From Geobacillus stearothermophilus ATCC 12980 (GTDB lineage Bacteria; Bacillota; Bacilli; Bacillales; Anoxybacillaceae), in assembly GCF_030369615.1 (NCBI RefSeq), contig NZ_CP128494.1:1131001-1195000 (forward strand): a DNA stretch of 64,000 nt, in the 5' to 3' direction. The notes beneath the pieces were generated by a model that did no database searches, was not told where the DNA came from, and saw only the letters and a program-made list of their open reading frames with translations. Shown here piece after piece: positions 21,334 through 32,180 of the stretch. The first letter of the stretch is position 1; every line of letters begins with the position of its first letter. The position numbers and the translations under genes are program-made.

Positions 21334-21394
21334 TTGAATTTACGAAAAAAAATGATAGAATACTAATTGAATTTACAAAAAAAAATGATAGAAT
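21334..21394 (+). repeat. Tandem 33-bp duplication carrying promoter-like boxes
   Basis: Two direct copies of TTGAAT - TTAC(G/A) - A-tract - TGA - TAGAAT lie 33 bases apart (boxes at 21334/21356 and 21367/21389, both with 16-base spacing), about 65 bases before the peptide transporter operon. Each could act as a sigma-A promoter. The 250 bases before them hold no gene I can support. Confidence 0.55.
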
Positions 21395-21456
21395 ATTATC
21401 TAAATATTATATATAGCCTAAAATCTAGTAATACTAACAAAAGGGAGAAGGACACA

Positions 21457-22482
21457 TTGGCAAAGCAAACGTTATTGGAAATTGAGGAGCTGCGAGTCTC
21501 TTTCCGCATCGGTGATGACTATTATGCGGCGGTCGACGATGTTTCGCTGGCGATCGGAGAGAACGAAGTCGTCGCTCTCGTCGGGGAGTCGGGTTGCGGC
21601 AAAAGCGCACTCGCTTTGTCGATCATGGGTCTCCACCCGCCCGAAAAGACAAAAATTGAGGGGCGCCTGCACTTTAAAGGGACAAATTTGCTGTCGCTCT
21701 CCGTTGCCGAACTCAATCGCATCCGCGGCAAAGAAATCGGGATGATCTTTCAGGATCCGTTAACGGCGCTCAATCCGCTCATGACGGTCGGCCGGCAGAT
21801 CGAAGAAAGCATGGATTACCATCTGCGGCTGTCAGCAGCCGAAAAAAAGAAGCGAACGATCGTCTTGCTTCGCAAAGTCGGCATTCCGGAGCCGGAAAAG
21901 GTGTACCACCGTTATCCGCACGAGTTGTCCGGGGGGATGCGGCAGCGGGTCGTCATCGCGATCGCCATCGCCTGCGAACCCGCCCTGCTCATCGCCGATG
22001 AACCGACAACGGCGCTTGATGTGACGATTCAGGCGCAGATCATAGGGCTGCTCAAAGAGTTGCAGCAGCAAATGAAAACGAGCATTATTTTAATCACGCA
22101 TGATTTGGGGGTGGTGGCGGAAATGGCGGACCGTGTGGCGGTCATGTATGCTGGGGAAATCGTTGAGTTAGCGGACGTCGATACCATTTTTCACCGTCCG
22201 CTTCATCCATACACTCGCTCATTGTTGCAGTCGATCCCGTCTGCGCAGACGAAAAAGGAACGACTCCACGTCATCCAAGGGATCGTTCCGCCGCTGCATA
22301 AACTGCCGCGGCGCGGCTGCCGCTTCCAGCCGCGCATCAGCTGGATTGGGGCGGATAAGCACGAATCGGATCCGAAGTTGCGGGAAGTGGAGCCGGGGCA
22401 CTGGGTGCGTTGCACATGTTACCAACATTTTTATTTTCCCGATGATCAAACGGTAGGTGGAATCGGCTATGGCGCTTCTTAA
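21457..22482 (+). CDS. appD: Peptide ABC transporter ATPase, AppD/DppD-type
   Basis: A 341-residue ATPase with Walker [10 protein letters not shown] (about residue 47), signature LSGGMRQR, Walker B LLIADEPT and the C-terminal oligopeptide/dipeptide extension ([12 protein letters not shown]). In this family one C-terminal cysteine cluster may bind Fe-S; here RCTCYQH is visible near the end. The TTG start follows AAGGGAGAAGGACACA. It is the first gene of a five-gene operon and overlaps the next gene by 14 bases. Confidence 0.9.
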   Translation: MAKQTLLEIEELRVSFRIGDDYYAAVDDVSLAIGENEVVALVGESGCGKSALALSIMGLHPPEKTKIEGRLHFKGTNLLSLSVAELNRIRGKEIGMIFQDPLTALNPLMTVGRQIEESMDYHLRLSAAEKKKRTIVLLRKVGIPEPEKVYHRYPHELSGGMRQRVVIAIAIACEPALLIADEPTTALDVTIQAQIIGLLKELQQQMKTSIILITHDLGVVAEMADRVAVMYAGEIVELADVDTIFHRPLHPYTRSLLQSIPSAQTKKERLHVIQGIVPPLHKLPRRGCRFQPRISWIGADKHESDPKLREVEPGHWVRCTCYQHFYFPDDQTVGGIGYGAS

Positions 22483-23395
22483 CGTCAACCATTTGAAAGT
22501 ATACTATCCGGTGCGCGGCGGTTTTTTTCGCCGGGTGGTCGACCATGTCCGCGCGGTGGACGATGTCAGTTTCACGCTGAACAAAGGGGAAACGTACGGG
22601 CTCGTCGGCGAGTCCGGCTGCGGCAAGACGACGACAGGGCGCACGATTATCGGTTTGATCCGCGCCACGGCCGGGGAAGTGCTGTTTGAAGGGACGGATT
22701 TGACAAAGCTTCGCCGCCGCGAGTTTCATCCGTATCGGAAAGACATCCAGATGATTTTCCAAGATCCGTATTCTTCGCTCAATCCGCGCAAACGTGTGCT
22801 CGACATTGTCGCCGAGCCGCTCCGCAATTTTGAACGCCTGTCCCCGCAAGAGGAGCGGCAGAAGGTGCAATACGTTTTAGAGCGGGTCGGCTTGAGCGCG
22901 GAGTCGATTTACAAATATCCGCATGAATTTTCCGGCGGACAGCGCCAACGCATCGGCATTGCGCGGGCGCTCACGCTCAATCCGAAGCTCATCATCGCCG
23001 ATGAGCCGGTGTCGGCGCTTGATGTGTCGGTGCAGGCGCAAGTGTTGAATTTCATGAGAGAAATCCAGCAGGAGTACGGGCTGACGTATTTGTTCATCAG
23101 CCATGATTTAGGGATCATTCGGCATATGTGCGACCGCATCGGCATTATGTACCGCGGCCGGCTCGTGGAGGAAGGGACGAGCGAGGAGATTTTTACGAAT
23201 CCTCAACATATTTATACGAAACGTCTGCTCTCCGCCATTCCGAACGCCGATCCGCGCGAACGCGGCCGGCAGGAGGCGCTTCGCCGCGAAGTGGAAAAAG
23301 AATATGAGCAGTCGTATTCCCGCTATTTTGATGCAAACGGCCGGGTTCACCCGCTCAAGCCGATTTCGCCGACGCACTCGGTGGCCATTCCGTAA
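22469..23395 (+). CDS. appF: Peptide ABC transporter ATPase, AppF/DppF-type
   Basis: A 308-residue ATPase: Walker A GESGCGKTT, signature FSGGQRQR, Walker B LIIADEPVSALD and the family tail HIYTKRLLSAIP. It pairs with the product of the preceding gene as the second nucleotide-binding subunit. Its ATG lies inside the end of appD, so translation is probably coupled. Confidence 0.9.
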   Translation: MALLNVNHLKVYYPVRGGFFRRVVDHVRAVDDVSFTLNKGETYGLVGESGCGKTTTGRTIIGLIRATAGEVLFEGTDLTKLRRREFHPYRKDIQMIFQDPYSSLNPRKRVLDIVAEPLRNFERLSPQEERQKVQYVLERVGLSAESIYKYPHEFSGGQRQRIGIARALTLNPKLIIADEPVSALDVSVQAQVLNFMREIQQEYGLTYLFISHDLGIIRHMCDRIGIMYRGRLVEEGTSEEIFTNPQHIYTKRLLSAIPNADPRERGRQEALRREVEKEYEQSYSRYFDANGRVHPLKPISPTHSVAIP

Positions 23396-23413
23396 AGAGG
23401 GGAAGACGGGAAG

Positions 23414-24382
23414 ATGCTGAAATTTATTTTACGGCGAATCCTTATTATGATTCCGCAATTGTTTTTGCTGAGCGTCCTCATTTTCTTGCTGGCGAAGGCG
23501 ATGCCGGGCGATGCGCTGACGGGGCAGCTGGCGGCCAACCCGAAAATGGATCCGCAGACGCTTGAGGAAATGCGGGAAAAACTTGGCTTGAATGATCCGG
23601 TACATATTCAATACATCCGTTGGGTGAAAAACATGCTGCAAGGGGATCTCGGCCTTTCCTATACCCACCAGCAGCCGGTCACTGATCTGCTGGCCGGACG
23701 GATCGGGAATACGGTGTTGCTGTCGGCGGCGATTTTAATTTTGACGTACCTGATTGCCATTCCGCTTGGCATCGTGTCGGGGCGATGGACAGATACATGG
23801 GCTGATAAGCTGATCGTCGGCTACAGCTATCTCGGGTTTGCCACGCCGCTGTTCATTTTTGCTTTGATCATGCTGTTTATTTTCGGCTTTCACCTTGGCT
23901 GGTTTCCAACCGGCGGCAGCGTGGACGTTCAGGTCGAGGAAGGGACGCTCGCTTACTATTTAAGCAAATTGAACCATCTCATGCTTCCGGCGTTGTCGGG
24001 AGCGCTCATCAACACGGTCGTTACGATTCAATATTTGCGCAGCGAAATCGTCGATACGAAAGTGAAAGATTTCGTGAAAACGGCGCGGGCGAAAGGCGTG
24101 CCGGAGCGGCACATCTATTGGCGCCATATTTTGCGCAATTCGTTTTTGCCGATCGCGGCGTTTTTAGGGTATGAGATCACCGGGCTTGTCGGCGGTTCCG
24201 TGTTTTTGGAGTCGATCTACAGCTATCCGGGGCTTGGCCAGCTGTTTTTGCAGTCGATTATGCAGCGGGATTACAGCGTCGTGACGGCGCTCGTCATGAT
24301 TTCCGGCCTGGCGACGCTGGTGGGCACGCTGTTGTCGGACATCATTTTGAGTGCGGTCGACCCGCGCATCCGGATTGAGTAG
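23414..24382 (+). CDS. appB: Peptide ABC transporter permease, AppB/DppB-type
   Basis: A 322-residue membrane protein with six helices. The first helix with FILRRILIMIPQLF at the N-terminus and the BPD_transp_1 coupling segment (FVKTARAKGVPERHIYWRHILRN, shown in part by YWRHILRN) are typical of DppB/OppB permeases. It forms the channel with the next gene product. It starts 18 bases after appF, with AGAGGGGAAGACGGGAAG before the ATG. Confidence 0.92.
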   Translation: MLKFILRRILIMIPQLFLLSVLIFLLAKAMPGDALTGQLAANPKMDPQTLEEMREKLGLNDPVHIQYIRWVKNMLQGDLGLSYTHQQPVTDLLAGRIGNTVLLSAAILILTYLIAIPLGIVSGRWTDTWADKLIVGYSYLGFATPLFIFALIMLFIFGFHLGWFPTGGSVDVQVEEGTLAYYLSKLNHLMLPALSGALINTVVTIQYLRSEIVDTKVKDFVKTARAKGVPERHIYWRHILRNSFLPIAAFLGYEITGLVGGSVFLESIYSYPGLGQLFLQSIMQRDYSVVTALVMISGLATLVGTLLSDIILSAVDPRIRIE

Positions 24383-24403
24383 GGAAGGAGGAAGGCAGCT
24401 GAC

Positions 24404-25312
24404 ATGAAAGCGGAAATCAGCGGCCCAACGCCGGCCGGAGCGAACATCGAGAAAAGCCCTTCCGCCTTTTCGATCATGTGGCGGGAGGTGGTTCGGGATC
24501 GGCTCGCGCTTGGTTCGCTCATCATTTTAGGAATCCTTTTGTCGATCGTCTATGGCGTGTCGCTCTTTTTGGATCAAGAGGAAATCGTGAAAGTGGATTT
24601 TCTTTCCATCTATTCTCCGCCGTCAGCGGAACACTGGCTTGGCACAGACTACGGAGGGCGCGACGTGTTTGGCCAGCTCATCATCGGCGCCCGCAATTCG
24701 TTTACGATCGGGCTGGCCATTACGCTCATCACTGGGGCGATCGGCCTCATTGTCGGATTGGTGGCCGGCTATTTCGGCGGCTGGATTGACAATGTCATTA
24801 TGCGCATCATCGATTTTATTCTCGTTCTGCCGTTTTTGATGCTCGTTATTGTTTTTGTCGCCATTGTGCCTAAATATAATGTATTGACGTTCATTTTGAT
24901 CATGAGCGCGTTTTTGTGGACGGGCAAAGCCCGGCTGATCCGCGCCAAAACGCTGGCCGAGCGCGAGATGGATTATGTCAGCGCGTCAAAAACGCTCGGC
25001 ACGCCAGATTGGAAAATCATTATTTTTCAAATTTTGCCCAACCTCAGCTCGATCATCATCGTCAATTTGACGTTAAATTTGGCGGGCAACATCGGCATCG
25101 AGTCCGGGCTCACGTATCTTGGCTTCGGGCTGCCGGAGAGCACGCCGAGCTTAGGGACGTTGGTCAGCTATGCGACCAACCCGGATGTTTTGCAAAACAA
25201 ATGGTGGGTTTGGTTGCCTGCGTCATTGCTTATTTTAGTGATGATGCTGTGCATAAATTTCATCGGCCAAGCGCTGAAACGTGCGGCTGATGCAAGACAA
25301 CGACTAGGATAA
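24404..25312 (+). CDS. appC: Peptide ABC transporter permease, AppC/DppC-type
   Basis: A 302-residue permease with an N-terminal OppC_N segment (first helix about residues 37-57), the GTDYGGRDVFGQ motif typical of DppC/OppC and the coupling helix (YVSASKTLGTPDWKIIIFQI, about residues 190-210). AAGGAGGAAGG precedes the ATG. It is the partner of the AppB-type permease. Confidence 0.92.
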   Translation: MKAEISGPTPAGANIEKSPSAFSIMWREVVRDRLALGSLIILGILLSIVYGVSLFLDQEEIVKVDFLSIYSPPSAEHWLGTDYGGRDVFGQLIIGARNSFTIGLAITLITGAIGLIVGLVAGYFGGWIDNVIMRIIDFILVLPFLMLVIVFVAIVPKYNVLTFILIMSAFLWTGKARLIRAKTLAEREMDYVSASKTLGTPDWKIIIFQILPNLSSIIIVNLTLNLAGNIGIESGLTYLGFGLPESTPSLGTLVSYATNPDVLQNKWWVWLPASLLILVMMLCINFIGQALKRAADARQRLG

Positions 25313-25325
25313 GGGGGAAGAAAAT

Positions 25326-27110
25326 GTGAAGAGAAAATGGCTGGCGGCTCTCGCCGCGCTCTTGCTCGTGCTCGCCGGGTGCACGGGCAAATCCGACACA
25401 ACGAGCGGAAAGGGCAACAATAACGAAAAACCGGCGGCTCAGAAGGAAGACATCAGCAAATTCCCGATGACGGTGAAAAACGACGGGAAAATCATCGATG
25501 GCGGCGTGTTGAAATACGGCCTTGTGTCCGATACGCCGTTTGAAGGGACGCTCAGCTATGCATTCTACACCGGAGCGCCCGACGCAGAGATTTTGCAATT
25601 TTTTGACGAGTCGCTTTTCCGGACGAACGGTGACTATGAAATTACAAATGATGGGGCTGCCACGTATGAGTTGTCGGATGATAAAAAGACGATGACAATC
25701 CGTATTAAAGACAATGTGAATTGGCATGACGGCCAGCCGGTGACCGCTGAAGACTTGGAGTATGCGTATTTGGTCATCGGCCATAAAGATTACACCGGCG
25801 TCCGTTATGGCAATGCGCTCATCCAAGGGATCGTCGGGATGGAAGAATATCACAGCGGCAAAGCGGATAAAATTTCCGGCATTAAAGTCATCGACAAAAA
25901 GACGTTGACGATCACATGGAAACAGGCCAATCCGTCGGTGTTGACTGGCATTTGGGCGTATCCGCTGCCGAAGCATTACTTGAAAGACATTCCGATCAAA
26001 GACTTGGCGAAATCGGATAAAATCCGGAAAAACCCGATCGGGTTCGGTCCGTTTAAAGTGAAGAAAATCGTTCCGGGCGAGTCGGTAGAGTTTGTTCGCA
26101 ATGATGACTACTGGGCTGGCAAACCGAACTTGGAAGGCGTCATTTTGAAAGTCGTCAGCCCGCAAGTCGTCCTGCAAGCGCTGAAAAAAGGCGAAATTGA
26201 CGTCGCTGAGTTCCCGACTGACCAATATTTGAACGCGAAAGGGACGAAAAACATTCAGTTTATCGGTAGAGTGGATTTGGCGTACAACTATATCGGCTTT
26301 AAACTCGGCCATTGGGATGCGAAAAAGCAGGAAAACGTAATGGACAATCCGAAATTCCAAAACAAAAAACTGCGCCAAGCCATGGCGTACGCCATCAACA
26401 ACCAAGAGGTGGCCGACCGCCTGTATCATGGTTTGCGCTTCCCGGCGAACACGCTCATTCCGCCGTCGTTCCCGGGCTATCATGACAGTTCCATCAAAGG
26501 GTATACGTACAATCCGGAAAAAGCGAAACAATTGCTGGATGAAGCGGGATATAAAGATGTGGATGGCGATGGCCTCCGCGAAGATCCAAACGGCAAAAAA
26601 TTCAAGGTCAACTTCTTGGCGATGAGCGGTGGGGACATCGCTGAACCGCTGGCCAAATTTTATATGCAATGCTGGAAAGATGTGGGCCTCGATGTTCAGC
26701 TTGTAGACGGACGCTTGGCGGAGTTCAACTCCTTCTACGATATGGTCGAAAAAGACGATCCGAAAGTGGATGTCTACGCCGCCGCTTGGGCAACTGGAAC
26801 GGACGTCGACCCGTACGGATTGTACGGCCGCAACGCCATGTTCAACTACTCGCGCTGGGTGAATGAGAAAAACGATGAACTGTTGGAAAAAGGCCATTCC
26901 GAACAGGCGTTTGACAAGGAGTATCGCCGGAAAATTTACAGCGAGTGGCAAAAGCTAATGAACGAAGAAGTTCCGGTCATCCCGACGTTGTATCGTTCGG
27001 TCATTTATGCCGTCAACAACCGCGTTGCCAACTTCACGGTCGATCCGAGCTCGAAACTGACGTGGAAAGATGTCGGCGTCACGTCCGAGCAACCGGAAGT
27101 CGAACAATGA
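25326..27110 (+). CDS. appA: Peptide-binding lipoprotein, AppA/OppA family
   Basis: A 594-residue extracellular binding protein (SBP_bac_5). It starts with GTG, has a lipoprotein signal (KRKWLAALAALLLVLAGC) with the lipobox cysteine at about residue 19, a low-complexity linker, and the family blocks IRIKDNVNWHDGQPVTAEDL and NPIGFGPFKVKK. It delivers peptides to the permease encoded just upstream. The gene order ATPase-ATPase-permease-permease-binding protein differs from the B. subtilis appDFABC order. The stop is followed within 50 bases by an unrelated riboswitch. Confidence 0.92.
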   Translation: MKRKWLAALAALLLVLAGCTGKSDTTSGKGNNNEKPAAQKEDISKFPMTVKNDGKIIDGGVLKYGLVSDTPFEGTLSYAFYTGAPDAEILQFFDESLFRTNGDYEITNDGAATYELSDDKKTMTIRIKDNVNWHDGQPVTAEDLEYAYLVIGHKDYTGVRYGNALIQGIVGMEEYHSGKADKISGIKVIDKKTLTITWKQANPSVLTGIWAYPLPKHYLKDIPIKDLAKSDKIRKNPIGFGPFKVKKIVPGESVEFVRNDDYWAGKPNLEGVILKVVSPQVVLQALKKGEIDVAEFPTDQYLNAKGTKNIQFIGRVDLAYNYIGFKLGHWDAKKQENVMDNPKFQNKKLRQAMAYAINNQEVADRLYHGLRFPANTLIPPSFPGYHDSSIKGYTYNPEKAKQLLDEAGYKDVDGDGLREDPNGKKFKVNFLAMSGGDIAEPLAKFYMQCWKDVGLDVQLVDGRLAEFNSFYDMVEKDDPKVDVYAAAWATGTDVDPYGLYGRNAMFNYSRWVNEKNDELLEKGHSEQAFDKEYRRKIYSEWQKLMNEEVPVIPTLYRSVIYAVNNRVANFTVDPSSKLTWKDVGVTSEQPEVEQ

Positions 27111-27161
27111 CGATTGTTGCCTTTGATGATGTACGATAAGATAGAAGATAAATTGCATACG

Positions 27162-27264
27162 TCTTATCAAGAGTGGGCGAGAGAACGGGCTTGATGACCC
27201 CACAGCAACCTGCCGCAGGCAAGGTGCTAACACCCGCAAAGCGGTTTCGCTTTGGATGATAAGA
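27162..27264 (+). ncRNA. SAM-I (S-box) riboswitch
   Basis: An 8-bp perfect P1 helix (TCTTATCA / TGATAAGA) encloses the conserved S-box core: AAGAG just after P1, then GATGACC, CAGCAACC, AAGGTGCTAAC and the AAAGCGG / hairpin element before GGATGATAAGA. This is the classical layout of the SAM-binding riboswitch, which turns off downstream genes when S-adenosylmethionine is plentiful. A terminator follows. Confidence 0.9.
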
Positions 27265-27274
27265 ACGGCTCATG

Positions 27275-27312
27275 ACCCCTTTCGCCTCATTCCGAGGCGA
27301 AGGGGGTTTTTG
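27275..27312 (+). terminator. Expression-platform terminator of the SAM riboswitch
   Basis: Stem ACCCCTTTCGCCT / AGGCGAAGGGGGT with a 7-base loop followed by TTTTTGT, 10 bases after the P1 helix. Confidence 0.88.
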
Positions 27313-27315
27313 TCG

Positions 27316-28083
27316 ATGGGAGGTGAAGGAGAAACAGTGGAGGAGGCGGTTTCGCTCCGTGCTTGCATGGCCGCTCATCTCCCTGCCGCAGCGTTCGCCG
27401 TTTGTGTCATGCGCTGTGTGCAGGCGGAGCTCATCCGGTTTGACTCTAAGGCGGCGGCTGACAAGCATCTTGGCACAAATCCGCCGGTTTATGAAAACAT
27501 ACGGCCTTGACCGCGGCGGAACCGAGCGGGAGTATATGCGCATTTTTCAAGACATTTTGTACAATCCCGTCTTGTATCGCATCGTTCAAGAATTGATTTT
27601 ATTTTTATATCGGTTGTTCCACTTGCCAGGCACCGCCTTTTTCTTAATGACAAAAGCCGCCGATGCCCGCCGTTTGATCGACGCCGTCGCTTCCTTTGTC
27701 GGCAGCTACTCGATCGGTCTATTGATCACCAATAAAGTGTTCAAAGAAGGCAAATATACCGTGAAAGAAGCGGCGATCATCGCTACCGGCTTTTCCACCG
27801 TATCGGTGACATTTATGGTCGTTGTGGCGAAAACATTGGGGCTCATGCCAATCTGGAATGCGTATTGTTTTTGCCCGCTTTGCTTGTCACCGAAGCTCCG
27901 CTTGTCACAAAATTCATTATTGCGGTCGTATCCGTCTCGGCGATCCTATTCTTTTCCGCTGTCATTCTATGCATTTTATCTACAGAAATTCCGCTCAGCT
28001 TGCCGAGGCTGCTGGTCATCTGGTTCGAACGCACCGTCTTGACGCTCATCCTCACCGCGCCGCTCGCATATTGGCTGCTTTGA
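27316..28083 (+). pseudogene. YjiH-like membrane protein, frameshifted
   Basis: Downstream of the riboswitch the + strand codes, in more than one frame, for a nucleoside-recognition (Gate) domain membrane protein of the YjiH type. A clear stretch runs from ILYNPVLYRIVQELILFLYR through VGSYSIGLLITNKVF to VAKTLGLMPIWNAY (about 27557-27866). After a frameshift near 27865 the next helices (LLVTEAPLVTKF, then ILFFSAVILCIL to LAYWLL) continue in another frame to 28083. The N-terminal part before 27500 is also out of frame. The gene is probably inactive, unless sequencing errors are involved. Confidence 0.6.
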
Positions 28084-28213
28084 CGGGAGCGCGGCGCTTC
28101 GATGAAAACGGACATCGATGGGGTGGCTGCGATTTTCAGGTTCGCCGCCATTCCATCAACCCGATTGAGAAGTTTCAGCGCCATGAAAGCCTGTCCACCT
28201 CCGAGACAGGCTT

Positions 28214-28609
28214 TCACAGCGTTTCCCGCTGCTGCTTTAACAAATCGCGAATCTCTGTCAATAGCTCCTCCTCTTTCGTTAGCGTCGGCGCGGTTTCCTT
28301 CACCTCTTCCTGCTTTTTCACCCGTTCATACAGCGTGTTGATCAATTTCACAAACAGGAAAATCGAAAACGCGATGATCAAAAAATCGACGACCGTTTGG
28401 ATAAACGCCCCATATTTCACTTCCGCTTTGCCGACTTTCCACGACAGGCCGCTGAAATTGATGCCTCCCAACAATAAGCCGACGAGCGGCATGATGATGT
28501 CATTGACGAGCGAAGAAACGATTTTGCCAAATGCCCCGCCGATAATGACCCCGACGGCCAAGTCGATGACATTGCCGCGGACGGCGAATTTTTTAAACTC
28601 GTTCCACAT
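28214..28609 (-). CDS. mscL: Large-conductance mechanosensitive channel MscL
   Basis: A 131-residue protein beginning [20 protein letters not shown], the MscL signature, with two membrane helices (about 15-45 and 70-95) and a charged C-terminal bundle ending [17 protein letters not shown]. It opens under membrane tension and releases solutes during osmotic downshock. ATG 28609 is chosen over the in-frame ATG two codons upstream because AAGGAG lies six bases before it. A GAAAGCCTGTC / GACAGGCTTTC hairpin lies at the 3' end. Confidence 0.95.
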   Translation of the reverse strand: MWNEFKKFAVRGNVIDLAVGVIIGGAFGKIVSSLVNDIIMPLVGLLLGGINFSGLSWKVGKAEVKYGAFIQTVVDFLIIAFSIFLFVKLINTLYERVKKQEEVKETAPTLTKEEELLTEIRDLLKQQRETL

Positions 28610-28758
28610 GGTCATCTCCTTCCGAAGAAAATGTTCGTCTGCTATTATACACGACCGGCCGCAACATTGAAACTTTTTAGTTTAAATCGTAGCAAATCAA
28701 TTGGTTTTATAGTATTATAGAATACGTTCATCAACCAAAACAAAAGGGGGAACGCATC

Positions 28759-29982
28759 GTGGAAATGACCGCACAACAACGAGACGTTCGCGCGAAACAA
28801 GCAGCGAACGCCCCGAAAAATCCAACCGCATGGATCATTGCGGTCTCCTGTTTTGTGTTAATCGGCGGAGCACTGTTCTTATATAGCCGCGTGTCTTGGC
28901 AACAGGCGCTTTTGTACGTGCTGGGTGCGTTTGGTGGCTTTGTGCTTTATCAAGCCCATTTCGGTTTTACTTCGGCCTGGCGGAAATTCATTTTGTACCG
29001 TCAAGGGGAAGGCATTCGAGCACAGATGGTCATGATGGCGGTGGCAAGTGCGTTGTTTTTGCCGTTGCTGATAAAAGGATCGATATTCGGCCATTCCGTT
29101 GCTGGGAATGTGCATGAAGTCGGCATTGCTGTCATGATTGGTGCCTTTATTTTCGGGATCGGCATGCAGCTGGGTGACGGCTGCGCGTCCGGGACGCTGT
29201 ACCATATTGGCGGCGGTGATACGAACGGTGTCGTCACCTTGATCGGGTTTATCGCTGGATCGGTCATTGCGACGACGCATTTTGATGTTTGGATGCGTAT
29301 GCCGCACGTCGATCCGATTTCGCTTATTGCTTCGTTTGGTGCATGGGGCGGCTTTCTGCTGCAACTTGTTTTGCTGGCGGTTGTCTATTATGTCGTGACG
29401 GTGATGGAAAAGCGGCGCCACGGCAAGCTGTTGACGACACCGCTTGAACACCGCCACGGATGGAAAACCATTTACAAAGGCCCATGGTCATTGTTGGTTG
29501 GCGCGTTATTATTGGCGCTGATGAACGTGCTTGTTCTCATGTTCAAAGGTTCGCCGTGGGGCATCACATCCGCATTCGCCTTGTGGGGAGCGAAGTTTGT
29601 CCAGCTGTTTGGTGTCGATCCGACGGCTTGGGCGTATTGGCAAGATGAGGCGAAACGGCAGGCGCTCGCCAATCCGCTCTACTACGATACAACGACGGTC
29701 ATGGACATTAGCTTAATGTTCGGCGCCTTATTGGCGGCGGCGCTCGCGGGCCGCTATACGAAGCCCGTGCAATGGAAGCGTCCGACGCGCATGACAATCG
29801 GTGCACTCATCGGTGGATTGATGATGGGATACGGTGCCCGGTTGGCGTTCGGCTGCAACATCGGCGCGTATTTCAGCGGCATCGCTTCCTTCAGCGTCCA
29901 TGGTTGGATTTGGTTTGTGTTTGCTTTCCTTGGCAGCTTGATCGGTGTCAAGTTGCGTCCGTATTGTGCGTACAAAAACTAA
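28759..29982 (+). CDS. YeeE/YedE (TsuA-type) sulfur compound transporter
   Basis: A 407-residue, multi-helix membrane protein (about ten helices). The two family cysteine motifs are present: GDGCASGTLYHIGGG (Cys142) and FGCNIGAYFSG (Cys366), which in E. coli TsuA relay thiosulfate through the channel. The GTG start follows AAAGGGGGAACGCATC. Thiosulfate uptake is the best-supported family role; selenium-related roles are known for some relatives. No sulfurtransferase (TusA-like) gene is adjacent, unlike many such loci. Confidence 0.85.
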   Translation: MEMTAQQRDVRAKQAANAPKNPTAWIIAVSCFVLIGGALFLYSRVSWQQALLYVLGAFGGFVLYQAHFGFTSAWRKFILYRQGEGIRAQMVMMAVASALFLPLLIKGSIFGHSVAGNVHEVGIAVMIGAFIFGIGMQLGDGCASGTLYHIGGGDTNGVVTLIGFIAGSVIATTHFDVWMRMPHVDPISLIASFGAWGGFLLQLVLLAVVYYVVTVMEKRRHGKLLTTPLEHRHGWKTIYKGPWSLLVGALLLALMNVLVLMFKGSPWGITSAFALWGAKFVQLFGVDPTAWAYWQDEAKRQALANPLYYDTTTVMDISLMFGALLAAALAGRYTKPVQWKRPTRMTIGALIGGLMMGYGARLAFGCNIGAYFSGIASFSVHGWIWFVFAFLGSLIGVKLRPYCAYKN

Positions 29983-29996
29983 ACGTTCGAACATCG

Positions 29997-30026
29997 GCAT
30001 CCCGTCATGTTGGCGGGATGCTTTCG
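29997..30026 (+). terminator. Terminator after the YeeE/YedE gene
   Basis: Stem GCATCCCG / CGGGATGC followed by TTTCGTT. Confidence 0.7.
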
Positions 30027-30157
30027 TTATGCCGGACGGAATATGATACAATGGCCGTAGTGCTTTGACATACCCCGCGTCCGCTTTTTCGAAACCGTTT
30101 TCTTTTTGATGGCAGAGGAAAGGGCGCAGCGGTGCTTATTGGAAGGAGGGAAAAGGC

Positions 30158-31099
30158 ATGCGGCAAGCGGCCTCGATCGTCTGCATCGGCGGGGCGAATG
30201 TCGATCGGAAAGCGCGGTTGCTTGCGCCGTTTCAGCTTGGCACGTCCCATCCCGTCACCACGACGCAAACGGCGGGCGGGGTGGCGAGAAACGTGGCGGA
30301 AAACTTAGGGCGGCTTGCTCAACCTGTTTCACTCGTCAGCACCGTTGGCGATGATCGCGATGGACAGTGGCTCATTGACGTGACGAGCCGATATGTCAAT
30401 ACGAGCTTCATCGTGCGAACGCCAAAAGCGAACACCGGGACGTATACAGCGGTGCTCGATGAACGCGGCGAGATGGTTCTCGCCTTGGCGGATATGGCCA
30501 TTTATGATACAGTGGGGGAAGAATGGCGAAAGCAGCAATGGACTCGGCTCGGTCCGATTTCTGCGGTCGTGCTTGACACGAATTTCCCGAAGGCTGTCAT
30601 TCGTTCGGTGATTGCACAATGCCGCCAAGAGGACATCCCGCTTTGTGCCGTGACGGTGTCGGTTCCAAAAGTGAAGCGATTGCCCAGCGATTTGTCTGGT
30701 GTGACGTGGTTTGTCACGAATGAAGCGGAGGCTAAGGAATTTGTGGGACGCGACGGATATACGGACGACATCATGGAAGTGATCCTTCACGACGGCGCCC
30801 AGAACGTTGTCATCACGCGCGGCGCAAACGGCGTCGCGTACGCCGCCAAGCAAGGGGAAACAGGAGCGATTGCGGCGCCGAAGGTTGAGGTCACCGACGC
30901 CACCGGAGCGGGCGACGCCTTTGCGGCTGGATTTTTGTACGGCGTCTTAGGCGGACATACGGTGGAAGACGCCTGCCGCTTTGGGATGAGCAACGCAGCG
31001 CTTACGCTGCAAACGGCCGAAACGGTGCATCCCGCTTTGAATGAACACCTGTTGCAAGCCGCCTATGCGCGGTATTTTCGCGAAGGGGGAACGAAGTGA
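30158..31099 (+). CDS. psuK: PfkB-family sugar kinase, probable pseudouridine kinase PsuK
   Basis: A 313-residue ribokinase-family protein: N-terminal GGANVD, the [11 protein letters not shown] motif, and the C-terminal ATP/catalytic motif [13 protein letters not shown] with the catalytic Asp. The next gene is psuG, which splits pseudouridine 5'-phosphate; PsuK makes that substrate from pseudouridine. The pair is translationally coupled: the stop of this gene lies one base before the next ATG. The ATG follows GGAAGGAGGGAAAAGGC. Confidence 0.88.
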   Translation: MRQAASIVCIGGANVDRKARLLAPFQLGTSHPVTTTQTAGGVARNVAENLGRLAQPVSLVSTVGDDRDGQWLIDVTSRYVNTSFIVRTPKANTGTYTAVLDERGEMVLALADMAIYDTVGEEWRKQQWTRLGPISAVVLDTNFPKAVIRSVIAQCRQEDIPLCAVTVSVPKVKRLPSDLSGVTWFVTNEAEAKEFVGRDGYTDDIMEVILHDGAQNVVITRGANGVAYAAKQGETGAIAAPKVEVTDATGAGDAFAAGFLYGVLGGHTVEDACRFGMSNAALTLQTAETVHPALNEHLLQAAYARYFREGGTK

Positions 31100-31100
31100 T

Positions 31101-32006
<906 letters not shown>

Positions 32007-32012
32007 TGCGAA

Positions 32013-32042
32013 CGCCCCCGCCTTGATGGAAGGGCGGGGGCA
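32013..32042 (+). terminator. Terminator after psuG
   Basis: Very GC-rich stem GCCCCCGCC / GGCGGGGGC right after the stop codon; the T-tract is weak. Confidence 0.6.
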
Positions 32043-32180
32043 TGATGGAGTTCACGGGAAAGGAAAACGGTTTTCAAATCGGGCGCGATTTCGTCTAAAG
32101 TGTTGTGGAAATTAAGCTCCCGTACTTTGACCTAAAAAACAACCCGCCCCATGCGTTGAAGCAGGGAGCGGGCTTTCCGC

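Noticed and set aside
25260..26951. 563-codon open frame on the minus strand
   Set aside because: It is the antisense of the peptide-binding protein gene appA, made open by GC-rich codon bias; no family features and no ribosome site.
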